Shown piece after piece: positions 45,590 through 53,057 of a stretch of 64,000 nt of DNA. The position numbers were made by a program, and so were the translations under genes. Position 1 is the stretch's first letter. Each line of letters begins with the position of its first letter. The stretch lies in the NCBI GenBank assembly GCA_027491085.1, contig JAIXWW010000006.1, positions 25,853-89,852 on the forward strand. Direction: 5' to 3'. The notes below the pieces were generated by a model that saw only the letters and a list, made by a program, of their open reading frames with translations, was not told the origin of the DNA and ran no database searches. This stretch comes from Bacteroidota bacterium. GTDB taxonomy: Bacteria > Bacteroidota > Bacteroidia > UKL13-3.

Positions 45590-47185
45590 ATGACAAACAT
45601 TTCTATCTTAGATAGGATTTTGAAAAGTGCTTCTGCAGCACACCAAAACCTTACCCCTGCCGAGTTAGTAAGCCATGCAATTATTAATGGCGAAGGCGTA
45701 TTAACTGATACTGGCGCGTTAATGGCTGATACTGGTGAATTCACTGGTCGTTCGCCTAAAGACAAATTTTGTGTGGTAGATAGCAAAACAGAAAATACTG
45801 TTTGGTGGGGCGATGTTAATAATCGTTTCGAGAGCGACAAGTTTGAAAAATTAATGAACAAAGTAATTGCTCATTATGCAGGTAAAAAAGTTTACACGCG
45901 TCATGCTTATGCTTGTGCTGACCCTCGTTACAGATTAAACGTAACCGTAGTGAACGAAACTGCTTACCATAACTTATTTTGCAATAATTTATTCCTTCGC
46001 CCTGAAGCTAGCGAATTACCAACTTTTGAAACTGAATGGTTGATTTTAAATGCACCAAGTTTTAAAGCTGTAGCTGCTGAAGATGGAACCCGTCAACACA
46101 ACTTCTCTATCATTGATTTTTCAAGAAAAATTATTTTAGTAGGTGGTAGTGGTTACACTGGCGAAATGAAAAAAGGTATTTTTACTGTATTAAACTACGT
46201 ATTACCGCAAGAGCGCAATACTTTATCAATGCATTGCTCAGCAAATATTGGTAAAAATGGCGATACTGCTGTATTCTTTGGTTTATCAGGAACTGGTAAA
46301 ACTACTTTAAGTGCTGACCCTGAACGTAAGTTAATTGGTGATGATGAGCACGGTTGGGCTGAAGATTCAGTATTTAATTTTGAAGGTGGTTGCTACGCAA
46401 AATGTGTAGATTTAACTAAAGAAAAAGAGCCTCAAATTTTTGATGCCATCCGTTTTGGTTCATTGGTAGAAAACACGCGTTTTATTCCTGGAACTTCTAC
46501 AGTTGATTATACCAATATTTCGGTAACTGAAAATACACGTGCTGCTTATCCAATTGATTTAATTGATAATATAGCTGTGCCTTCGGTAGGAAAAACTCCA
46601 GAAAACATTTTCTTTTTAACGGCTGATGCTTTTGGTGTATTGCCTCCAATTTCTAAATTAAATGTTGGTCAAGCTATGTACAGCTTTATCAGTGGTTACA
46701 CTGCTAAAGTAGCTGGAACAGAAGCTGGAGTTACTGAGCCATCGGCTACTTTCTCTGCTTGTTTTGGTAAAGCATTTTTACCTTTGCATCCAGGTAAATA
46801 CGCTGAATTATTAGGTAAAAAATTAAAAGAAAATCCTAATGTAAACGTATGGTTAATTAACACAGGCTGGAGCGGTGGTGCTTATGGAACTGGTTCACGT
46901 ATGAAATTATCTTTCACTCGTGCTATGATTACCGCAGCTTTAAATGGTGAATTAAACAATGTAACATTTGAGCAACATCCAGTATTTGGTTACCAAATGC
47001 CAACTACTTGCCCTAACGTACCAACTGAAATTTTAAACCCACGCAACACTTGGGCTGATAAAGATGGATATGATGCACAAGCTAATAAATTAGCGGCTAT
47101 GTTTGTTAAAAACTTTGAGCAATATGCTAGCGGTGTAAGCCAAGAAATATTAGACGCAGCTCCAAAAGCTAGTCAAACTAACTAA
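45590..47185 (+). CDS. pckA: Phosphoenolpyruvate carboxykinase (ATP)
   Basis: A 531-residue enzyme converting oxaloacetate and ATP to PEP, the first committed step of gluconeogenesis. It has TGEFTGRSPKDKFCVVD, the P-loop AVFFGLSGTGKTTLSADPER, the metal and substrate loop KLIGDDEHGWAEDSVFNFEG and NTGWSGGAYGTGSRMKLSFT. It is full length and is followed by two terminators. Confidence 0.97.
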   Translation: MTNISILDRILKSASAAHQNLTPAELVSHAIINGEGVLTDTGALMADTGEFTGRSPKDKFCVVDSKTENTVWWGDVNNRFESDKFEKLMNKVIAHYAGKKVYTRHAYACADPRYRLNVTVVNETAYHNLFCNNLFLRPEASELPTFETEWLILNAPSFKAVAAEDGTRQHNFSIIDFSRKIILVGGSGYTGEMKKGIFTVLNYVLPQERNTLSMHCSANIGKNGDTAVFFGLSGTGKTTLSADPERKLIGDDEHGWAEDSVFNFEGGCYAKCVDLTKEKEPQIFDAIRFGSLVENTRFIPGTSTVDYTNISVTENTRAAYPIDLIDNIAVPSVGKTPENIFFLTADAFGVLPPISKLNVGQAMYSFISGYTAKVAGTEAGVTEPSATFSACFGKAFLPLHPGKYAELLGKKLKENPNVNVWLINTGWSGGAYGTGSRMKLSFTRAMITAALNGELNNVTFEQHPVFGYQMPTTCPNVPTEILNPRNTWADKDGYDAQANKLAAMFVKNFEQYASGVSQEILDAAPKASQTN

Positions 47186-47199
47186 GGTTTTACTTCCAT

Positions 47200-47236
47200 A
47201 ACTTTGTCAAAGTTTACAACTTTGACAAAGTTTTTT
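47200..47236 (+). terminator. First terminator after pckA
   Basis: AACTTTGTCAAAGTT (47200-47214) and its exact complement (47218-47232), a 15-bp stem with a 3-nt loop, followed by T residues. Each arm is itself nearly palindromic. Confidence 0.8.
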
Positions 47237-47242
47237 ATAATA

Positions 47243-47272
47243 AAAAAGCGACTCGAAAGTGTCGCTTTTTTT
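47243..47272 (+). terminator. Second terminator after pckA
   Basis: AAAAAGCGAC/GTCGCTTTTT stem of 10 bp around an 8-nt loop, ending in T7. A tandem arrangement with the hairpin just before it. Confidence 0.85.
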
Positions 47273-47285
47273 GTAGTTAATTGCC

Positions 47286-47347
47286 ATTGCAGGCATCCTT
47301 GCCAGCAATAATTGTAGCTTAAATTATGTTGGCGAGGAAGCCAACAT
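47286..47347. repeat. Double-hairpin palindromic repeat, copy B
   Basis: ATTGCAGGC/GCCAGCAAT (one mismatch, loop ATCCTT) and ATGTTGGC/GCCAACAT (loop GAGGAA), in the same order and orientation as copy A, with a 16-nt spacer that reads AATTGTAGCTTAAATT. Confidence 0.75.
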
Positions 47348-47369
47348 CGGCTGAATTTTACGAAATACC

Positions 47370-48035
47370 CTATTTGGGAGTATGTTTAGAATAGAACTCT
47401 TGAATTTCACTTGTGTAGTCGTCATTCAAAGCTGCTACTCTTTTGAAGAGGTCTGTGAATTTGAATAAAGAGTCATTCAATTTGCACAAATAAAACGTAT
47501 GTAACTTATCAGAAAACATTTTTTTTAAATCTCCACTAAGTTTTGACATTTCAATTCTCTGTTCTATTAATTTGAAAGAACGAATAACTAAAAGTAAATG
47601 ATCTGCAAAATAATAATCACTAAACTTTCTTTTATCTTGGTCATTGTAAAATTTAAAAACTGATTCTGAATATTTGGTCAAAGCTTCATGTCCATAAATT
47701 TTATACTTAACTTCTTTCTCCGTTTCAGTAAAATATATTTGATTGAATTCAGTGTCAAGTTGGTTTATCAACATAAAAATTATGTCACTTTCATTTTTAA
47801 GCTTTTGATCATTGATGCTATCAATTTGCTTGTCTAGCGTCAAGTAAAGAAATATTGTACTTATAATTCCGAGTAATGGGGCTGTAATACCACCTATTGT
47901 GTCTCCAATACTTGATGTGTTAGTCAAATTAAGTCTGTTCCATATTGCGGGACTTGTAAATAACAAAACACAAAAAAATGACAATACTAAAAGTGCCAAA
48001 GTCAAGATGATTATTTTCTTAATAATTGAGTTCAT
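47370..48035 (-). CDS. Membrane protein resembling putative phage abortive infection proteins
   Basis: A 221-residue protein with two N-terminal membrane segments (IILTLALLVLSFFCVLLFTS; GGITAPLLGIISTIFLYLTL) joined by a short loop, then DKQIDSINDQ and a cytoplasmic helical part (DIIFMLINQLDTEFNQIYF). The G-D-x-x-G-G-I-T-A-P-x-x-G-x-I order is that of the putative AbiC-like family of phage exclusion proteins. Evidence for defence is this resemblance and the accessory context only. It is next to the large protein at 48110, 74 nt upstream on the same strand. Confidence 0.55.
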   Translation of the reverse strand: MNSIIKKIIILTLALLVLSFFCVLLFTSPAIWNRLNLTNTSSIGDTIGGITAPLLGIISTIFLYLTLDKQIDSINDQKLKNESDIIFMLINQLDTEFNQIYFTETEKEVKYKIYGHEALTKYSESVFKFYNDQDKRKFSDYYFADHLLLVIRSFKLIEQRIEMSKLSGDLKKMFSDKLHTFYLCKLNDSLFKFTDLFKRVAALNDDYTSEIQEFYSKHTPK

Positions 48036-48109
48036 AATATTATAGCCGTTATCGGTTAGTAAATAGACGTTCGCGCTATTAGCGCTTATTTCATTTTAGG
48101 TTTAGTATG

Positions 48110-49306
48110 TTAAATTTTAATTTCATGAGTTTTGTTGAAATTCACTGAACTTCTAATTATAGTAATTATATCCAGTATATCGTAACCTGGTTCAACATAA
48201 ATTAATTCACAATCATTGTTTTTAGCAAGTTCCCTTTTTCTTTTGTCTCGCATTAAATTTTGTTTAAATGTTTCAATCCCTCCAAAATATTCTACTGACT
48301 CAAAGTGTTGTTTACCTTGATATTCAACGGCAATATTTAAAAATGGAAAATAAATGTCAAAATGTTGACGTCCTAGCCATTTTGGTTTACTATGTTGAAG
48401 AACTACATGATTAGAAAATTCATCTTTCAGCTGATAAAATAATTTGGTTTCACTTATCCAACCTTCACCAATTTTAGGCAATCCAAGTCGAGTTCGCAAA
48501 AGATTTATTGGTTCATTTTCTTCTTCTAAATAGATATCCAATAGACCTTTATTGATGAGATATTGTGAAGGAGTTAAATTTAAATCATTAATCAAAAAAT
48601 TGAATAGAATTGGTTCATTTGTGGGACTATTAACAAATTCGAATTTCAAAAGTTGAATTTCATGCTTTTTACCTTGATCATCAACAAATGGGGCATACAA
48701 ATTTGCATTTTTCAACAACCCATAAATACCAGTTTCTGTATAGTTTAATAATTCCGATTTTATTTCATTTGGAAATTTCGGTCCAAAACGACAAAATTGA
48801 GAAATATATTTATTGAAGCCGTTTTTATACAATAAATCAATGTAAATCCACATTTCTTTGACATGTCCTCGGATGTAGAATCGTTTAAGATGAGATTTGA
48901 CAGACTGGATGTAAAATTCTTCCAATAGTTCAAACTTATCAACTACAAGTTCACGAATTTTTACTGGTATACATGTCGGTCTAAAATAATACCATACATA
49001 TTGTGAGTCTAAATAATTTTTCTCATTGACAATATCTTTCCAATTTTTGCTGTTCAAATAATTTAGACGATAGTCAATAAAATCATTATCTCTATAAATT
49101 GTATAATCTGAATTTATACCTTGATTCAATGATTCTGAAATAAAACTGAATAAGGTTGAATTTTGGTAATTTGAACTTTCGTATCGGACAGGGTATTGAG
49201 TTAAAAATTTATTAGTGTATTCAGATTCTAGTGAATCAAAATTTTCTACAAAAAAGCTTTTGCAATGTTTATGCATATTTTCCGTATAATATTTTGAATC
49301 TGCCAT
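48110..49306 (-). CDS. Uncharacterised protein with PD-(D/E)XK-like C-terminus
   Basis: A 398-residue protein not recognised over most of its length. The C-terminal 90 residues read GEGWISETKLFYQLKDEF then KWLGRQHFDIYFPFLNIAVE followed by YQGKQHF, FGGIETFKQNLMRDKRKREL and LIYVEPGYDILDI. The D-x(11)-E-Y-Q-G-x-Q-H order matches PD-(D/E)XK or Vsr/DUF559-type nuclease cores (Asp, Glu, Gln plus a later basic helix). The N-terminal 280 residues are helical and aromatic-rich. A defence or DNA-repair role is plausible but not shown; it sits between a possible abortive-infection gene and structured non-coding DNA. Confidence 0.5.
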   Translation of the reverse strand: MADSKYYTENMHKHCKSFFVENFDSLESEYTNKFLTQYPVRYESSNYQNSTLFSFISESLNQGINSDYTIYRDNDFIDYRLNYLNSKNWKDIVNEKNYLDSQYVWYYFRPTCIPVKIRELVVDKFELLEEFYIQSVKSHLKRFYIRGHVKEMWIYIDLLYKNGFNKYISQFCRFGPKFPNEIKSELLNYTETGIYGLLKNANLYAPFVDDQGKKHEIQLLKFEFVNSPTNEPILFNFLINDLNLTPSQYLINKGLLDIYLEEENEPINLLRTRLGLPKIGEGWISETKLFYQLKDEFSNHVVLQHSKPKWLGRQHFDIYFPFLNIAVEYQGKQHFESVEYFGGIETFKQNLMRDKRKRELAKNNDCELIYVEPGYDILDIITIIRSSVNFNKTHEIKI

Positions 49307-49446
49307 TCTAATTTTCTTTAATTTATATAACTTATATTTACTCCCAGCTAGTGCAGGCAGAAGAAAAAGCTACCGCACACATTTGGCGTGTGGCTAAAAC
49401 AAAACAGGAATTATGTTTTCGCTTGGACTAGCCTAATACCGCAACT
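49307..49446. other. Structured intergenic segment next to the nuclease-like gene
   Basis: 140 nt without a gene. GCTAGTGCAGGC near the left can pair imperfectly with GCTTGGACTAGC near the right, and an inner arm CCGCACAC pairs with GCGTGTGG. The nested pairing is like a recombination site or folded RNA; no match to a known attC is claimed. Confidence 0.35.
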
Positions 49447-50124
49447 CTAAAACTCAAATTGTTTACTATTTTTGGTTATTTTCTCTTTTCCATTTTCGTC
49501 AGGTTCATTGGTTTCGTAATCAATGGTAACCGTGTTTTGTTTTATAACTATTTTTGAATTGGTACCATATAAACCACTACCTGAAGGACCGTCAGCACTG
49601 CCTTCCAAGCTCAATATCAATTGTTCTTGTTTTTCGCCCATTACATAGGCATTTCTTTTTTGAACACTTAAGAACAAAACAAAACTCCAAGAGCCTGAGC
49701 CTCCCCCATTGCTTGATGTTTGAACCACATGGATATTATTGGCGGTTTTGCCTAAATACTTATACGAAAAATGGCCTAAATCATTTCCATCTTTATCTGT
49801 GCCAAAATAAATTTCGTATTTACCTAAACACGAATCACAAAAATAACGGTTGCTGTCATTGGCCTTTTTCAAATCTAAAGCAGAAATGATTGGCCCATCC
49901 GACATATCAAAATCGCCACCTGTAAGGTCATGAATAACCCTTGGATTAATTGGCTTACCATTGATGGTAAATTTATTATTTAGTTCATCAATTATACTAT
50001 CAATTTGTGTTTTAGTTTTAGTTTCGGTTTGGCTTTGTTTAGATGCCATTTTTTTGTTATCTGAACTGTTACAGCTTAAAATCGTTACAGCAGTAAATAC
50101 TATTAAAATGGTTTGTTTTATCAT
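49447..50124 (-). CDS. Hypothetical lipoprotein
   Basis: A 225-residue lipoprotein with signal MIKQTILIVFTAVTILSC (lipobox ILSC, Cys18), a linker rich in Lys, Thr and Gln, and a beta-rich C-terminal domain (FGTDKDGNDLGHFSYKYLGK, VQTSSNGGGSGSWSFVLFLS, IVIKQNTVTIDYETNEPDEN). It was not assigned to a known family. It is divergent from the helicase gene. Confidence 0.7.
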   Translation of the reverse strand: MIKQTILIVFTAVTILSCNSSDNKKMASKQSQTETKTKTQIDSIIDELNNKFTINGKPINPRVIHDLTGGDFDMSDGPIISALDLKKANDSNRYFCDSCLGKYEIYFGTDKDGNDLGHFSYKYLGKTANNIHVVQTSSNGGGSGSWSFVLFLSVQKRNAYVMGEKQEQLILSLEGSADGPSGSGLYGTNSKIVIKQNTVTIDYETNEPDENGKEKITKNSKQFEF

Positions 50125-50182
50125 TTATCAAATTCTTTTATTTTTCAATAATAATTGATTTGATTAATTAATTCAATGTTGA

Positions 50183-50200
50183 ATCCCGATTCATCGAGAC
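50183..50200. repeat. Decayed CCCGAT palindrome
   Basis: ATCCCGATTCATCGAGAC, the same arms as the perfect palindromes at 28387 and 31506 with two changes, enclosed by AATGTTG/CAACATT. Confidence 0.5.
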
Positions 50201-50235
50201 AACATTCAAAATTAGTATTATTTTCGTAGTCCTTT

Positions 50236-52050
50236 ATGCATTTAACTCAGGAGCAAATTGACATTGTTCAATCAACAGGAAATATTAAAATAAACGCGGT
50301 AGCAGGTTCGGGTAAAACCACTACCATTATTGAATATGCCAAAGCTCGCCCTGCCAATAGCCGCATTTTGTATTTGGCTTTTAATAAATCTGTAAAGTTA
50401 GAAGCTAGTAAAAAATTTACCGATAGTGGTTTAAACAATGTGCAAGTGGAAACTGCGCATTCGTTAGCATTTAAATACGTGGTAATGCAAAGCAATTACC
50501 GTGTAAGGCCGCAAGAATACAAAACCCAGGAAATAGTACAACTTTTAAACCTGAGAATTAGGGGCGAAAAACATGCTGAATACATAGCTGCCAATCATAT
50601 AAATAAATTAGTAGCCTACTTTTGCAATAGCAATAAAACCAAGGTTCAAGACCTAAATTATTTGGATTTGGTAACTGACGATTTAGCCAAAGATTTTGTT
50701 CAAAAACATTACGAATTAATTGTTCAAAATGCGCGTGAGTTATTGGCAAAAATGAATAGAGCTGAAATTGAAATTACACACGATTTTTATTTGAAAAAAT
50801 TTCAGTTAATGAATCCAGCTTTGCCTTACGATTATATTTTGTTTGATGAAGGGCAAGATGCTTCGCCTGCCATTTTGGATACTTTTTTAAATCAAAATGC
50901 TACCAAAGTAATTGTAGGCGATACGCATCAGCAAATTTATGGTTGGCGTTTTGCGGTTAACTCATTAGAAAAAGCCAATTTTACAACCTATAACCTTTCG
51001 GTTAGCTTTAGGTTTAGTCAAAATGTGGCACAATTGGCGAGCGAAATTTTAAAATGGAAAAATTATTTTAACCAACCTTTACAGCTTACCATTACCGGAA
51101 AAGGGCAAAATAAAACAGGCAAAACCAAAGCCATTATAGCCAGGACCAACTTGGGTTTAATACTAAAAGCCATTGAGTTTATAACCGAAAATACGCGTGT
51201 AAAACACATTTATTTTGAAGGTAATTTTAACTCGTACACTTATGCCGATGATGGCACTTCGCTTTACGATGTGTTGAATTTATACAATAACAAACGCAGT
51301 ATGATTAAAGACCCCATGATTAAAGAAATGAAAAGCATGGGCGAGTTAGAAGATTATATTGAAAAAACCGAAGACAAGCAACTGGGCATGATGGTAGAAA
51401 TGGTGAAAGAATACGAAAATGAAATTTACGATATTATCAAAACCATTAAGAGCAAACATGTTGAAAATACAGAAAAACACAAGGCAGAAATTATATTTTC
51501 AACTGTGCATAGGTGCAAAGGTATGGAGTACGATAGCATTGAATTGGTAAATGATTTTATTACCGAAGATAAGCTAGAAAAACTAAAAGATAAAAAAGAG
51601 TTGGAGAAAGAATTGGAACTAAATATTCCAAAGTTAAATGAAGAAATAAACCTTTTGTATGTGGCAGTTACTCGTACCAAAAACACTTTAAAAATTCATC
51701 AAGATTTATTGCCAAAGGCATTTGAAAAATCACCTGAAATTTTGGTGATTGAAAAGAAAAAACCTGAAAAAGCAACAGCACTAGAAAGCAATAAAACTAG
51801 CAAACAACCGCTGCGCAGAGTAATAATTTACGATAAAGATGAAGCTAGTATTTATGGCGATGTATTTGAACCAAAAGTTACCAATAAAAAGCCAAAAGAA
51901 GCCTACCAAAATTGGACCAAAGAGCAAGACGATTTATTAAAACGATTATACCAAACCGGCATGAGCATGACAGATTTGTCTAAACAATTTAACCGCACCA
52001 AAGGCTCTATTTGGTCTAGGGTAAAAAAGCTTGGAATTGATGTGATGTAA
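50236..52050 (+). CDS. UvrD/FBH1-like superfamily 1 helicase with C-terminal HTH
   Basis: A 604-residue helicase. Motif I is INAVAGSGKTTTIIEYAKAR, motif Ia ILYLAFNKSVKLEA, motif II YILFDEGQDASPAILD (DEGQ instead of DEAQ), motif III VIVGDTHQQIYGWRFA, then VSFRFSQNVAQLASEIL, motif V IIFSTVHRCKGMEYDSIELV and motif VI INLLYVAVTRTKNTLKIHQD. This order matches UvrD/Rep and the F-box helicase FBH1. After a charged linker comes a homeodomain-like HTH (NWTKEQDDLLKRLYQTGMSM then TDLSKQFNRTKGSIWSRVKK), a DNA-binding tail not usual in UvrD. Role: DNA repair or control of recombination. Confidence 0.85.
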   Translation: MHLTQEQIDIVQSTGNIKINAVAGSGKTTTIIEYAKARPANSRILYLAFNKSVKLEASKKFTDSGLNNVQVETAHSLAFKYVVMQSNYRVRPQEYKTQEIVQLLNLRIRGEKHAEYIAANHINKLVAYFCNSNKTKVQDLNYLDLVTDDLAKDFVQKHYELIVQNARELLAKMNRAEIEITHDFYLKKFQLMNPALPYDYILFDEGQDASPAILDTFLNQNATKVIVGDTHQQIYGWRFAVNSLEKANFTTYNLSVSFRFSQNVAQLASEILKWKNYFNQPLQLTITGKGQNKTGKTKAIIARTNLGLILKAIEFITENTRVKHIYFEGNFNSYTYADDGTSLYDVLNLYNNKRSMIKDPMIKEMKSMGELEDYIEKTEDKQLGMMVEMVKEYENEIYDIIKTIKSKHVENTEKHKAEIIFSTVHRCKGMEYDSIELVNDFITEDKLEKLKDKKELEKELELNIPKLNEEINLLYVAVTRTKNTLKIHQDLLPKAFEKSPEILVIEKKKPEKATALESNKTSKQPLRRVIIYDKDEASIYGDVFEPKVTNKKPKEAYQNWTKEQDDLLKRLYQTGMSMTDLSKQFNRTKGSIWSRVKKLGIDVM

Positions 52051-52424
52051 ATTAATTAAGATTTTGGGCTAAATTTTTTACCGCATAAATTGGTAAAATT
52101 TCAACACTGTGCAAATTGTTTAATTACAGCTAATTATATTTTTTATGAGAAAAATCCAAACCAATAAACAAGCAAATTTTGTAAAAATCCAAATCAATAT
52201 TGTCCTAAAAATGCGAAAAAGCCAGACCAATAATAATACAACTCCTCAAGAATAAGTTATATAGAACTTAATTAAACCAATGTTACCCGGCATTTAAAAA
52301 ATTACTCCTATAAAGAAAAAGTTTCCTAAATATTATTTTTTTAGATGCAGTTGTTGTTTTTACTATTATGTATTTTCTTTTTACTTATTTATGCTATGTT
52401 TGATTTTTAAAAAAATTTAAAACT
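52051..52424. other. Intergenic region with three degenerate repeats
   Basis: 374 nt. Three related units occur at about 35-nt spacing (AAAAATCCAAACCAATAA near 52148, AAAAATCCAAATCAATAT near 52183, AAAAAGCCAGACCAATAA near 52215). A 36-codon frame starting ATG at 52144 crosses them but looks like a by-product. A TATGTTTG box lies near the right end, just upstream of the DinB gene, without a -33 match. Nothing else was recognised. Confidence 0.45.
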
Positions 52425-52925
52425 ATGATAGTACAATCTCTTTTGGGTGAATTTATGTTTGAAGCAGAAAACACCCGCAAATTGTTAAAAGCCATTCCTG
52501 AAAGCGCTTTAGATTACAAACCTCAAGAAAAAAATTGGACAATTGCTCAATTGGCTTCTCATATAGCTGAGGTATATAATTGGTTCCATAGCACATTTAA
52601 CATGGATGTGATGGAAATGAGCGAATACAAATACGATAAAGGCGATATTTCAAAAACTGAAAATATTGTAGCCAAGTTAGAAGAGAATATAAAAAATGCA
52701 CAAGCAATTTTAGCTAATGCAAAAGATGAAAGCATGATGACTCCTTGGAAAATGGAAATGAACGGACATGAATTAATGCCTGCCATGCCTAGAATTCAAG
52801 TAGTAAGAGGTTTTTTATTTAACCATTTATACCATCACAGAGGCGAGTTAGTAGCTTACCTGAGAGCGTCAGGAAATAGGGTACCTGCGCTTTATGGCAG
52901 AACTGCCGATGATAATAATTTTTAA
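52425..52925 (+). CDS. DinB family protein
   Basis: A 166-residue four-helix protein. Metal-binding His residues appear as AQLASHIAEVYNW and FNHLYHHRGELVAYLRASG, the H-x(n)-H-x-x-x-H pattern of DinB/YfiT-like enzymes. Members include thiol-dependent transferases (bacillithiol or glutathione type) and uncharacterised damage-induced proteins. The reaction is unknown. Confidence 0.85.
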   Translation: MIVQSLLGEFMFEAENTRKLLKAIPESALDYKPQEKNWTIAQLASHIAEVYNWFHSTFNMDVMEMSEYKYDKGDISKTENIVAKLEENIKNAQAILANAKDESMMTPWKMEMNGHELMPAMPRIQVVRGFLFNHLYHHRGELVAYLRASGNRVPALYGRTADDNNF

Positions 52926-52927
52926 TT

Positions 52928-52950
52928 AAAGCCCCGAAAGGGGCTTTTTT
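52928..52950 (+). terminator. Terminator after the DinB gene
   Basis: AAAGCCCC-GAAA-GGGGCTTT, an 8-bp stem with a GAAA tetraloop and a T tail, immediately after the stop. Confidence 0.9.
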
Positions 52951-53057
52951 ATTGATTTTACTACAAAAAAATTGTTCACACACATTACTTTCAGTTTCAT
53001 ATTAACTATTTTGCAAAGCATTATTTTATTGAAGCAATAAAGTATAAAAAAGCAAAA

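Noticed and set aside
48041..48109. attC-like integron site between the two accessory genes (palindrome GCGCTATTAGCGC)
   Set aside because: The palindrome is short and the conserved integron core sites were not found; no integrase in the window.
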